Source: Paenibacillus humicus NBRC 102415
Lineage (GTDB): Bacteria; Bacillota; Bacilli; Paenibacillales; Paenibacillaceae
Assembly (NCBI RefSeq): GCF_004000905.1
Contig: NZ_BIMD01000005.1
Coordinates: forward strand, 1-64,000
Reading direction: 5' to 3'
DNA: 64,000 nucleotides
Positions 50,975 to 59,657 of the stretch are shown here, in pieces. Every line of letters begins with the position of its first letter. The first letter of the stretch is position 1. The translations under genes and the position numbers were made by a program. The notes beneath the pieces are model-generated. The model did not search any database, had not been told where the DNA came from, and saw only the letters and a list, made by a program, of their open reading frames with translations.

Positions 50975-53835
50975 TGCCGGACCGCCTCCTTGGAGTCTTC
51001 GGACAGCCATTCCCTCATTCTCGGAACGAACTGATCCGCATGCATATGTTCAATTTTAGGTCCAGGCAGCGAATAAAGGAAGTGTTTCCCATAAAACGTC
51101 TCGATCACTCTCGTATCGTAAATGAGGACAATTCCCTTGTCCCGGGAAGTTCGGATCAGCCGTCCGAACCCTTGCTTGAAGCGGATGACCGCCTGCGGCA
51201 CGGACAGCTTCATGAACGGATTCTGCCCGGATTCCTGAAGCATCTCCGCCTTCGCTTCCTGAAGCGGATGGTTCGGCGGCTGGAACGGCAGGCGGACGAT
51301 CGCCAGGCAGATGAGCGCATCGCCGGGAATGTCGACCCCTTCCCAGAAGCTGCTCGTCCCGAGCAGCACGGATTCGGGCTGCTGCCGGAAGCGGCGGGTA
51401 AGCTTGCTGCGGTTGCTGCTGTCGAGCCCTTGCCCCAGCACTTGAATGCCGGAGCCCTGAAGGGCTTCCTTCAGCGGATCGTATACCTGCTTCAGCATCC
51501 GGTAGCTGGTGAAAAGGACGAGCATCCGCCCTCCGGTCTCACGGGCCGCTTCCGACAAGGAGGCGACCAGCGCGCTTAGATAGGCCGGATCGGCCGCGGC
51601 TCCCTTGACCGCCGGGAAGTTACGCGGAATCATGACAAGCGCCTGGGAGCGGTAATGGAATGGCGAAGGCAGAAGCACGGTGCGCGAGCGGCGCTCGTCC
51701 GCCATGTTCAGTCCCAGCTGTTCGGCGGCGTAGTGGAACGACTTTTGCACGCTCAGCGTAGCGGAAGTAATGACGACGCTCTTCTTGCTGTCGAAGAAAT
51801 ATTCCCGGATCTGCCCGCTGACATCCGCCGGAACCGTATTGAGCTGGATGCTCTTCGTCCGCGCGGAAGGATTGGACTCGATCCAGTACACCATCTCCGG
51901 CTTGTCCGCCCGCACGAACACTCGCAGCTCGTCCCGGATGCGTCCGGCATCCTTCACCGCGCCGGCCAGATCCGTCAGCATGCCTTGAAGCACCGTATCG
52001 TCCAGCTTGTCCTTCATGTCCGAGAGCATCTTGTCGAGCACCTTGATCGTCCGGTTCATTTCCTTGAAATAGATGCCTTCCTCGTTCTGGATCGGCTCCC
52101 ATTGGCTCGGCAGGCTGCCCGGCTTGAGGCGCAGGACGCTCTGCCCCGTCTCGGTCTGGCCTCCTCCGGAAGAGGCGGCCGCCAGCGACTGGAGCTGCTC
52201 GAATACCGTCTCCCAGCTGTCCTTGAGAGAGCCGAAGCGCGGAATGATCTCGTCCAGCTGCTCCGTCCACTTGGGCACTTCGTCCTCGCTCTCTCCCTGG
52301 ATGTGGGAGCGGAGCTGCGGCAGCAGGCCGCTGCGCGAATCCTTGGCGAGCCGGTTCGCCAGGTTCAGGAACGAGTAGAAGCTGAGCTGCTGTCCAAGAT
52401 GCTTGCCCGCCACTTCCTCCACCTGATGCCCCTCGTCGATGACGAGATACTCATAAGACGGAAGAAGGCGGTGATCGGCTCTAATATCGGTAAATAAAAG
52501 CGAATGGTTGGTAATGACGACGTCGGCGAGATTCGCCTCCTGCTTGGCCCGGTGATAGAAGCAGCGCTTGAACCACGGACAGGCCCGGTTCAAGCAGGAA
52601 TCGGCGTCGCTCGATACGGTATTCCAGAATTCCCCTCCGCGATTGCCGAAGTTGATCTCTTCCTGGTCTCCGGTCTCCGTCTCGCCCAGCCAGACGACCA
52701 TCTGGGACGCCGTCTGCCGCTCTTCGGCCGTTGCGGCGAAGTCCAGCGACTGAATTTTCGTTTCGAATTTGCGGAGGCAGATATAGTTGCCTCTTCCCTT
52801 GAACACGCTGGCGCGGAAGTCGAAAGGAAGCACCTGCTTGAGCAGCGGCAAATCCCTCTGCCTGAGCTGCTCCTGCAAATTGATCGTATGAGTGCTGACG
52901 ACAATCTTCCGTTCGTTCTTGACGCCGAAATAAAGGGAAGGAATAAGGTAGCCGAGCGATTTCCCCGTGCCGGTCCCGGCTTCAATCAGCAGATGCCGGT
53001 TGTTCTCGAAGGCGTCGTTCACCTCGCGGAACATCGTCTGCTGGGCTTCGCGCTCCTCATAGTCCGGGAACAAGGCGGTAAAGCCTTCCCGCACCTGCTC
53101 CAGATAGTCCTCGAAGCTGACGCTTTCGAGCGGGTTGTCGTTTCCTTCGTCGCGGGGAGGCTCCTCTTCCGTCCACTCTCCGGCTTTCATGGCGAACTGG
53201 CGGAAATAGCGGTGGCTGTCCGTATCCAGAGCGGTGGACGCTTCCCGGAGAGCCAGCTCCTCGCGCAGCATCCATCCGAGATCGTTGTCGGCGCTCAGCA
53301 TGACGAACCGCTGCAGCGTCAGCAGCGGCAGGCTGCGCAGCTTCTTCACGCATTCGGCGAACAGGATCGCCGTGGCCATCGCATCGCTGTCCGCGCGATG
53401 ATGCTGATCGTGGCGGATGCCGAACTGCTCGGACACAGCCCCGAGCTGATAGGAGCTCAGGGAAGGATAAAGCATGCGGAGCAGCTCGACCGTATCGAGC
53501 TTTCTGCCGTCGAACGGCGAATAGCCTGCCCTGTCGAGAGCCATATTAAGGAAACCAGCATCGAAGGATACATTATGGCCGATCAGCACGGCATCCTGCA
53601 GCAGCGGAATCATTTCCAGCAGGAGATCGTCGGGCTCGGGAGCATCCGCCACCATGGCGTCGTCAATGCCGGTAAGCTGGGTGATGAAGGCTGGGATCGG
53701 TCCGCTAGGGCGCACAAAGGAGTTCAGTGTCTGGAAGACATTGAACTCCTCGTCCATCAGCACAAGGCCGACTTGTATGATTTCATCCTCGCTGCTTGTT
53801 CCGGTCGTTTCTAAATCCAGTACGGCATAGATCAT
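50971..53835 (-). CDS. dinG: DinG-family helicase with N-terminal 3'-5' exonuclease domain, 954 aa
   Basis: Residues 1-175 are a DEDDh exonuclease (YAVLDLETTGTS, LIGHNVSFDAGFL, HRADSDAMATA), as in the Firmicute form of DinG. The helicase follows: Walker A EAGTGTGKSLGYLIP, an Fe-S-like cysteine group around SCLNRACPWFKRCFYHRAKQ, DEAH-box YLVIDEGHQ, TSATL and motif VI QGFGRLIRTSRDKG. Start ATG 53835 preferred; an in-frame TTG three codons upstream is possible. First gene of the dinG-rex-mtaD-ypmB run, and 9-18 bp after a TPR gene. Confidence 0.94.
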   Translation of the reverse strand: MIYAVLDLETTGTSSEDEIIQVGLVLMDEEFNVFQTLNSFVRPSGPIPAFITQLTGIDDAMVADAPEPDDLLLEMIPLLQDAVLIGHNVSFDAGFLNMALDRAGYSPFDGRKLDTVELLRMLYPSLSSYQLGAVSEQFGIRHDQHHRADSDAMATAILFAECVKKLRSLPLLTLQRFVMLSADNDLGWMLREELALREASTALDTDSHRYFRQFAMKAGEWTEEEPPRDEGNDNPLESVSFEDYLEQVREGFTALFPDYEEREAQQTMFREVNDAFENNRHLLIEAGTGTGKSLGYLIPSLYFGVKNERKIVVSTHTINLQEQLRQRDLPLLKQVLPFDFRASVFKGRGNYICLRKFETKIQSLDFAATAEERQTASQMVVWLGETETGDQEEINFGNRGGEFWNTVSSDADSCLNRACPWFKRCFYHRAKQEANLADVVITNHSLLFTDIRADHRLLPSYEYLVIDEGHQVEEVAGKHLGQQLSFYSFLNLANRLAKDSRSGLLPQLRSHIQGESEDEVPKWTEQLDEIIPRFGSLKDSWETVFEQLQSLAAASSGGGQTETGQSVLRLKPGSLPSQWEPIQNEEGIYFKEMNRTIKVLDKMLSDMKDKLDDTVLQGMLTDLAGAVKDAGRIRDELRVFVRADKPEMVYWIESNPSARTKSIQLNTVPADVSGQIREYFFDSKKSVVITSATLSVQKSFHYAAEQLGLNMADERRSRTVLLPSPFHYRSQALVMIPRNFPAVKGAAADPAYLSALVASLSEAARETGGRMLVLFTSYRMLKQVYDPLKEALQGSGIQVLGQGLDSSNRSKLTRRFRQQPESVLLGTSSFWEGVDIPGDALICLAIVRLPFQPPNHPLQEAKAEMLQESGQNPFMKLSVPQAVIRFKQGFGRLIRTSRDKGIVLIYDTRVIETFYGKHFLYSLPGPKIEHMHADQFVPRMREWLSEDSKEAVRQ

Positions 53836-53853
53836 TCGAAGCAAAACTTCCTC

Positions 53854-54687
53854 TCACAGGCAAGTCAGCTCCGCACTCCCGAAATAAAGGGATAAGGGCC
53901 CGGGAGTCTGCCGGCATGACTTGAGATTGGTTATTGGATCCTCAAAAGCCGGATCGATTTTGTGCGCCTGCCGGAACAGCCTCTCCGCATGGTCCATGTT
54001 GAGGCGCACCGCCTGTATGCAGCCGAGCGCATTGAAGCCGATCGCCTGCCAGCGGGGGTGGTCCGTGAGGCTGACGAGCAGCTTGAAATGAAGCTCGGCA
54101 TCGCTCCATTGCTGCAGATGCATCAGCGTCATGGCCAAATACATGCGGGCCAGATCGCATTCCGGCGAGCATTCCACCGCTTCCTGGAAATGCCGGGCCG
54201 CCTGCGGAAACATGAAAAGCTTGAAATATCCTTGGCCCTTGGCAATCCTCTCCACATTGTCGCCCGACACATCCATGGCGAACGATCCCTGATGGGGCTT
54301 GGAAGCCATGTCCATCCCATTGGCGATCGCCGGACCGCAGGGTGCTTCCTTCATAGCCGCGGTGACCATGCCGGTGCCTGCGATCCGGCTGTCGGAAGCT
54401 CCTGTGGCGGCAGCGGACTGCGCACCTCCAGCTACCGCGATTTCAGGCAAGGGGAAGGATGTGCCGGCCGTGATGCCTGCGGATGCCGCCGCTGCCGGGA
54501 ATTCCTCGCGGAAATCCGCCATTTTCTCTTCCAGGCGAAGCCATTCCTCAATGAACTGGTCGCTGATTCCTCGCAGCTGGGCGAGCTGCTCCAGCATCTC
54601 TTTGCGTTCTTCGGAGCTGCAATGCGGGTAACGCAGCATGATGTCGTCCAGCAGATCGTTCATAACGGCAAACAGCTGTTGAAACAT
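53854..54687 (-). CDS. TPR-containing protein of unknown function, about 277 aa
   Basis: N-terminal helical part (QQLFAVMNDLLDDIMLRYP, QLRGISDQFIEEWLRLEEKMADFREEF), a low-complexity Ala/Gly middle (about 70-150), then a TPR-like region: GYFKLFMFPQAARHFQEAVECSPECDLARMYLAMTLMHLQQWSDAELHFKLLV and HAERLFRQAHKIDPAFEDPITNL. Soluble. Start either ATG 54687 or GTG 54696. It lies between panD and dinG on the same strand. Function unknown. Confidence 0.7.
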   Translation of the reverse strand: MFQQLFAVMNDLLDDIMLRYPHCSSEERKEMLEQLAQLRGISDQFIEEWLRLEEKMADFREEFPAAAASAGITAGTSFPLPEIAVAGGAQSAAATGASDSRIAGTGMVTAAMKEAPCGPAIANGMDMASKPHQGSFAMDVSGDNVERIAKGQGYFKLFMFPQAARHFQEAVECSPECDLARMYLAMTLMHLQQWSDAELHFKLLVSLTDHPRWQAIGFNALGCIQAVRLNMDHAERLFRQAHKIDPAFEDPITNLKSCRQTPGPLSLYFGSAELTCL

Positions 54688-54831
54688 CCCGGACACCCGC
54701 CTTCCACAGGGAATAAAGGCTATGCAAATGACAGCAATGACCGGTCAAGCTCTCTCCGGTACCCTCATTCTGTGTTTTGGCGCCCTTTTGTATACCCTGC
54801 GGAGCAGTTCCCTCAGACGTAAGGATAAGGA

Positions 54832-55215
54832 TTAAAGGATGACGGCATGAACTTCTTCATCCATAACCTGGACCGGCTGGTTGCCGTCGTCCAGAATGAC
54901 AACCTTCGGCTTGTAGGCGCGGGCTTCCTCTTCGGACATGGCCGCATAGGAAATAATGATGACCTTGTCGCCCGGCTGCACGAGACGGGCTGCCGCTCCG
55001 TTGAGACAGATGACGCCCGAATGCCGCGGACCTGGAATGATATACGTCTCCAGCCGGGCCCCGTTGTTGTTGTTGACGATCTGGACTTTCTCGTTCGCCC
55101 AGAGATCCGCCTTTTCCATCAGAGCTTCATCTATAGTAATGCTTCCTACATAGTTCAGGTTCGCTTCCGTCACCGTCGCGCGGTGCAGCTTGGATTTCAT
55201 CATGGTACGGAACAT
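54832..55215 (-). CDS. panD: Aspartate 1-decarboxylase
   Basis: Makes beta-alanine for pantothenate. 127-residue proenzyme with the self-cleavage site between Gly24 and Ser25 in NYVGSITID, which creates the pyruvoyl cofactor; [22 protein letters not shown] and VIIISYAAM are typical. Third gene of panBCD, 16 bp after panC. Confidence 0.97.
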   Translation of the reverse strand: MFRTMMKSKLHRATVTEANLNYVGSITIDEALMEKADLWANEKVQIVNNNNGARLETYIIPGPRHSGVICLNGAAARLVQPGDKVIIISYAAMSEEEARAYKPKVVILDDGNQPVQVMDEEVHAVIL

Positions 55216-55231
55216 TAGTCCTGACCTCCTG

Positions 55232-56125
55232 TCAGTGGAGTATCGCGTTGTCGATCAGTCTCGTCGAGCCGAACTTCACCGCAAGGGCGAGCAGCATCGG
55301 TTGTCCGAAGCCGCTCAGCTTGACGCCGGGAAGCAAGGCCTCCAATGAAGGATAGCTTCTCAGCTCCGCATAGTCAATGGCGGCAAGCGGCGCTTCGGTT
55401 ATGGCCGACCTCACCCGGGCTTCCAGAGCGCCCGCTGTCATGCCGGGCTCCTTGGCCCAGTCCGCAGCGGTCCGCAGCGTCCGGGAAAGGACGAGCGCCT
55501 GCTGCCGCTGCTCCGGCGTCAGGTAGACATTGCGCGAGCTGAGCGCCAATCCATCCTGTTCCCTCACCGTCGGGCAGGGAACGATCTCGACGTCGAAATT
55601 GAGATCGTCGACCATTTGCTGCACGACCGCCACCTGCTGGGCGTCCTTCAACCCGAAGTAAGCTTTCTGAGGCTTCACCAGATTGAGCAGCTTGCTTACG
55701 ACCGTGCCGACACCGTCGAAATGGCCGGGGCGGGAAGCGCCGCAAAGAGCTTCGGTCACTTCGGAGACCAGCACTCTCGTCAGCGGCTTGCGCGGATACA
55801 TCTCCTCGACGCTCGGCATGAAGACGATATCGGCGCCTTGCTGGCGCGCGAGGCGCAGGTCTCGTTCCTCGTCGCGCGGATAGCGGTCGAGATCCTCGTT
55901 CGGCCCGAACTGCAGCGGATTGACGAAGATGCTCAGAACGGTCAAGCCGTTTTCCGCCGCGGAACGGCGGATCAGGCTGCCGTGCCCGTCATGGAGATAG
56001 CCCATCGTCGGCACGAGGCCGATCTGGAGCTGCGGCATGGCCGCCCGCCGAGCGGACAGCTCCTCCCGAAGGGAGGATAGGGTCCTCAGCACGAGCGGTT
56101 CCGTTTTGACAGCTGCTGCGTTCAT
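55232..56125 (-). CDS. panC: Pantothenate synthetase
   Basis: ATP-dependent ligation of pantoate and beta-alanine. 297 residues with [18 protein letters not shown] (HIGH-like), [51 protein letters not shown] and [12 protein letters not shown] (KMSKS-equivalent). Starts on the ATGA of panB. Confidence 0.97.
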   Translation of the reverse strand: MNAAAVKTEPLVLRTLSSLREELSARRAAMPQLQIGLVPTMGYLHDGHGSLIRRSAAENGLTVLSIFVNPLQFGPNEDLDRYPRDEERDLRLARQQGADIVFMPSVEEMYPRKPLTRVLVSEVTEALCGASRPGHFDGVGTVVSKLLNLVKPQKAYFGLKDAQQVAVVQQMVDDLNFDVEIVPCPTVREQDGLALSSRNVYLTPEQRQQALVLSRTLRTAADWAKEPGMTAGALEARVRSAITEAPLAAIDYAELRSYPSLEALLPGVKLSGFGQPMLLALAVKFGSTRLIDNAILH

Positions 56126-56976
56126 TTCCGTTCGCCTCCGTACAGAGCGCCGACCGGCGCGGCAGCGGCAGCTCCGAAAGTGTGCTCGGCCGCCGGGAAG
56201 CTGCGGCCCTTGACTTCGCTGACATACTGGCCGAGCGCCTCGCGGATCGTCGATCCGACATCGGCGTAGGTTTTCACGAATTTCTTCGCGCGGTATGGAG
56301 ATGCGTACTGGATCAGATCGTGGTAGACGAGCACTTGCCCGTCGCAGCCGGGACCGGCTCCGATGCCGATCGTCGGAATCGTGAGCTTGCCGGAGATGGC
56401 CGTCGCAATCGGTTCCGTGACAAGCTCAAGGACGACCGCGTAAGCGCCTGCCTGCTGCAGGGCGAGCGCGTCGGCTTCGAGGCGAGCCGCCTCTGCTTCC
56501 AGCTTGCCTTGGATCTTGTATCCGCCCAGCTGGTGTACGGACTGAGGCGTCAGGCCGATATGGCCGATGACGGGAATGCCGGCCTGCACGCAAGCGGCGA
56601 CATGCTCCGCGATCTCCTCGCCGCCCTCGATCTTGACGGAATGGGCGTGGCCTTCCTGCATGAGGCGTCCCGCCCCCCGAAGAGTCTCCTCCCGGCTGAT
56701 GCGCGCCGTCATGAACGGCATGTCGACGATGCGGAACGTGTTCTGTGCTCCGCGCGCGACCGACCGCGCGTGATATATCATATCGTCCAGCGTTACCGGT
56801 ACGGTCGTGTCATACCCGAGCACGACATTTCCGAGCGAATCGCCGACGAGAATAGTGTCGATTCCCGCTTCTTCTGCCAGTCTGGCCGACGGGTAATCGT
56901 ATGCCGTCACCATCGTGATCGGCTCTCCCTCTGCCTTCATTTTTTGCAGTTTCGTAATCGTGAGCGCTTGTTTCAT
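56122..56976 (-). CDS. panB: 3-methyl-2-oxobutanoate hydroxymethyltransferase
   Basis: First step of pantoate synthesis. 284 residues: MVTAYDYPSARLAEEAGIDTILVGDSLGNVVLGYDTTVPVTLDDM (Mg-binding Asp), RIVDMPFMT, VKIEGGEE and PVIGHIGLTPQSV, with catalytic Glu in LELVTEPIA. First gene of panBCD; the ribosome site AAAGGGGAAC follows an intrinsic terminator in its leader. Confidence 0.97.
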   Translation of the reverse strand: MKQALTITKLQKMKAEGEPITMVTAYDYPSARLAEEAGIDTILVGDSLGNVVLGYDTTVPVTLDDMIYHARSVARGAQNTFRIVDMPFMTARISREETLRGAGRLMQEGHAHSVKIEGGEEIAEHVAACVQAGIPVIGHIGLTPQSVHQLGGYKIQGKLEAEAARLEADALALQQAGAYAVVLELVTEPIATAISGKLTIPTIGIGAGPGCDGQVLVYHDLIQYASPYRAKKFVKTYADVGSTIREALGQYVSEVKGRSFPAAEHTFGAAAAAPVGALYGGERK

Positions 56977-57022
56977 TTCGCGTTGTTCCCCTTTCGGTAC
57001 CCATCCAGGTTAGTTTGAACAC

Positions 57023-57050
57023 AAAAAAACCTTTTAGCCGCCGCTAAAAG
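57023..57050 (-). terminator. Intrinsic terminator in the panBCD leader
   Basis: On the minus strand CTTTTAGC-GGCG-GCTAAAAG followed by GTTTTTTTG. It lies downstream of the panB promoter and upstream of the panB ribosome site. Confidence 0.85.
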
Positions 57051-57147
57051 ATCCAGCCCGAAAAAGGATGTCAAAAACGCCTGCGGGCTTTCCTCTTGTC
57101 TCGGTCCTGAAGCGGCTCAGAGCAAAAGTCAACGCACTGCTGGTCAT
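57034..57147 (-). CDS. Candidate leader peptide of panBCD, 37 aa
   Basis: ATG at 57147 lies seven bases after AGAAGGA. The frame, starting MTSSALTFALSRFRTETRG, ends with TAA inside the right half of the terminator stem (AGC GGC GGC TAA). A ribosome reaching the stop would melt the stem. No run of valine or other regulatory codons is seen, so the signal, if any, is unclear. Confidence 0.35.
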   Translation of the reverse strand: MTSSALTFALSRFRTETRGKPAGVFDILFRAGSFSGG

Positions 57148-57241
57148 GCAACATTCCTTCTGTGAAACGGCAGATGAACTGAGCTTCTGCCCGGCTGTGC
57201 CAGTGCGGTTCGGATTTTGTCGATACCGCCCGGTCACCTCC

Positions 57242-57270
57242 AGTATAACAGATCCATTCATCTCCGTAAA
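57242..57270 (-). promoter_or_regulatory. Sigma-A promoter of panBCD
   Basis: TTTACG (57270-57265), 17-bp spacer, TATACT (57247-57242), on the minus strand, just after the birA terminator. Confidence 0.65.
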
Positions 57271-57278
57271 CGAAGCCA

Positions 57279-57304
57279 AAAGCCGGCCCTTTTACAGGAC
57301 CGGC
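57279..57304 (-). terminator. Terminator of the birA operon
   Basis: On the minus strand AAGCCGGTCC pairs with GGGCCGGCTT (one G-T pair) followed by TTGGCTT. It begins 9 bp after the birA stop. Confidence 0.75.
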
Positions 57305-57312
57305 TTGAAAAA

Positions 57313-58293
57313 TCAGGATCGGACGGGCTCGCCCATTTCGGCCGAGAACAACGCCGTGATCGTGCCGTCCTCGAGCTCGACCTGAAGCGCTCCGCTCTCA
57401 TGAAGCCCGATAGGCGTTCCCTGGATAACTCCCTGAGGAGTCGAGATGGCGATCTTGCGGTGCAGAGACACCGACAAGGCTTCCCACAGAAGCTTGACCG
57501 GAGCGAATCCTTCCGCCAGATAAACCTTGTACAGCGACTCCCATTCGTTCAGGAAGGCGGCCGCGATTAGCGCCCGGTCGAAGGTGCGGCCTGCCGCGAT
57601 GCGCAGCGATGCCGCACGCTCCAGCAGCTCATCCGGATAGTCGCCCTCAGCCAGATTTACACTGATGCCGACGCCGGCCACGATATGGCGGATCCGCTCG
57701 TCCTCGGCTGCCGATTCCAGCAGGATGCCGCTCAGCTTCTTGCCTTCATGAAGCAGATCGTTGGGCCATTTGATGCCGATATCCAGCCCGGTCTGCAGCC
57801 TCAGCGCCCGGCATAGGGCGACCGCCGTAAGCAGGGTCAGCTGCGGTGCGCTGCTGACCGGCAGCGGCGGACGGAGCACCAGGCTCATCCAGAGCCCCTT
57901 GCCGTACGGCGACACCCAGCCGCGGCCCATCCGGCCGCGGCCGCTCAGCTGCTGCTCCGCCAGCACGAGCGTCCCTTCCTCTGTTCCTTGTTCGGCGAGC
58001 TGGGCTGCAATGTTCTGGGTTGAATCCACCTTGTCCATCAGCAGCAGCCTGCGGCCGAATTCCCGGGTCTGCAGATGGGCCGCTATCGACTCCTCCGTCA
58101 ACAGGTCCGGCTTGGATATCAGCCTGTATCCCCGCTTACGGGAGGCCTCGAAGACGAATCCCGCCTCCTCCAGCTTGCGGATCTGCTTCCAGACTGCCGT
58201 CCGGCTCACTTCAAGCTCCCTGCTGACCGCTTCCCCCGAGAGGAATTCGTCGCCGCTTTCTTCGAAAAGTCGAAGCAATTCTTCCGTATTCAT
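57313..58293 (-). CDS. birA: Biotin-protein ligase / biotin operon repressor
   Basis: Bifunctional BirA of 326 residues. N-terminal winged helix (LSGEAVSRELEVSRTAVWKQIRKLEEAGFVFEASRKRGYRL) for operator binding, ligase domain with MDKVDSTQN, the biotinyl-AMP loop SGRGRMGRGWVSP and GIKWPNDLLHEGKKLSGILLE, and a C-terminal SH3-like domain. Starts on the ATGA of cca. Last gene of the dapB-mgsA-bsh-cca-birA run. Confidence 0.95.
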   Translation of the reverse strand: MNTEELLRLFEESGDEFLSGEAVSRELEVSRTAVWKQIRKLEEAGFVFEASRKRGYRLISKPDLLTEESIAAHLQTREFGRRLLLMDKVDSTQNIAAQLAEQGTEEGTLVLAEQQLSGRGRMGRGWVSPYGKGLWMSLVLRPPLPVSSAPQLTLLTAVALCRALRLQTGLDIGIKWPNDLLHEGKKLSGILLESAAEDERIRHIVAGVGISVNLAEGDYPDELLERAASLRIAAGRTFDRALIAAAFLNEWESLYKVYLAEGFAPVKLLWEALSVSLHRKIAISTPQGVIQGTPIGLHESGALQVELEDGTITALFSAEMGEPVRS

Positions 58294-59657
58294 GACGGCG
58301 CCATGCCTCCTTGCTCCTGATCATACAGCTCTGCCGCTCGTTCCAGCAGAGGCTGGCGTTCATTGGGTATCGATTGTCCGGCAGCCTCCAGGGCCAGCCG
58401 TTCCAGCAGCCTCCCCATCCAAGGTCCCGGCCGGGCGCCGATCCGCTGCTGGATATCCTTGCCGTCCACCGCCAGGCCGCCGATGCCGCGTACCGGCATC
58501 CGCTCCATCCAGGTCCGGATCTCCGCGGCGGAAGATTCGCAGCCGGGAGGCAGCGCTTCGAAGTCTAGTCCAAGTCCCGCCGAAGCCGCCTCCTCCATCA
58601 AGCGCAGCCAGCTCTCGGCGGCCTCCGCGCCGATGCCGAGCACAGCGGCATGCCATTCCGAAGAGACGGGCTTGTCACCACAGCCGGTCATCCGGCGATG
58701 GATCGAGAGCACGGATTCCAGCTTCTCCTTGCGGGCCCGCGAATACCGCAGCCGCCGGAACCATTCCCCGGCCATGTCCTTGTCCATCCCGAGCACGATG
58801 AACAGCCCTTGCCAGCGCTGCTCCCCATCGGTGAGCTTGTCCAGGGCGGCGAGCCTGCCGGACAGGCTGTCGGCTGCCTCATTTTTTCTGTGCAGCATCT
58901 TATGCTTATGGGCGGGACCGGGGTGCGGCAGCAGCCCGCCCGGCAGCAGCAGAGGCTCCTTGAAGCATTCCGCAAGCCCGCTTGCATACAGCCAGGAAAC
59001 ACCGGATGAGATGCTCCCTTTTGCAGCGATGCGGTCAAGCTCCAAGCCTATTCTTTCCATTGAGACATGCTTCAGGCTGCCGCGATGGCCGAGCAATGCC
59101 CGCCAGGTCGAATGGGACAGCCGGAAGCCGTAGACAGACGCGAACCGAACGGCCCGCAGCATCCGCAGCGCGTCCTCGCCGAAGCGGGCTTCGGGATTCC
59201 CTACGGCGCGGATAAGCCCGCGCCGCAGGTCCGACATGCCGCCGAACGGATCCACCAGAGCTCCGTCCGGATGCAGAGCCATCGCATTGATCGTGAAGTC
59301 GCGCCTCTGCAGGTCGCCTGCAAGCTCCCGGATGAACGATACCTCGGACGGACGCCGGTGATCGGCGTACTCCCCTTCCGTGCGGAAGGTCGTCACCTCG
59401 TACAGCTCTCCCCCATGCCGTACGGTTACGGTTCCGTGCTGAAGGCCGGTCGGAATGCTGTTCGGGTACAGCTCCATCACTTCTTCCGGAGAAGCGGAGC
59501 TCGCAATGTCGACATCCTTGAGCGGCAGCCCAAGCAGCATGTCGCGAACGCAGCCGCCTACGAATACGGCGGTATGGCCCGCCTCCTGCAGCCTCGTCAG
59601 CACAGGAGCCGCATCCCGCATCTCTTGAGGAAGCGGCTTGATGGGCTCCCCGTTCAT
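58290..59657 (-). CDS. cca: CCA tRNA nucleotidyltransferase
   Basis: Adds CCA to tRNA 3' ends. Class II enzyme, 455 residues: AVFVGGCVRDMLLGLPLKDVDIASSASPEEV (G-G-x-V-R-D and catalytic DxD), FRTEGEYADHRRPSEVSFIRELAGDLQRRDFTINAMAL, DLRRGLIRAVGNPEARFGEDALRMLRAVRFA. The C-terminal half is diverged. Its ATG 59657 overlaps the bshA stop by ATGA; CGAGGG lies just before. Confidence 0.95.
   Translation of the reverse strand: MNGEPIKPLPQEMRDAAPVLTRLQEAGHTAVFVGGCVRDMLLGLPLKDVDIASSASPEEVMELYPNSIPTGLQHGTVTVRHGGELYEVTTFRTEGEYADHRRPSEVSFIRELAGDLQRRDFTINAMALHPDGALVDPFGGMSDLRRGLIRAVGNPEARFGEDALRMLRAVRFASVYGFRLSHSTWRALLGHRGSLKHVSMERIGLELDRIAAKGSISSGVSWLYASGLAECFKEPLLLPGGLLPHPGPAHKHKMLHRKNEAADSLSGRLAALDKLTDGEQRWQGLFIVLGMDKDMAGEWFRRLRYSRARKEKLESVLSIHRRMTGCGDKPVSSEWHAAVLGIGAEAAESWLRLMEEAASAGLGLDFEALPPGCESSAAEIRTWMERMPVRGIGGLAVDGKDIQQRIGARPGPWMGRLLERLALEAAGQSIPNERQPLLERAAELYDQEQGGMAPS

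Larger units (their letters stand above)
56977..57241 (-). ncRNA. panBCD leader with candidate attenuator
   Basis: From the promoter at 57242-57270 a leader of about 260 bases runs to panB. It holds a 37-codon frame (57147-57034) and, overlapping its end, an intrinsic terminator (57050-57023) some 45 bases before the panB ATG. Read-through must be needed for panB expression unless another promoter exists in the last 45 bases. No T-box core or other known riboswitch motif was found. Confidence 0.5.
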
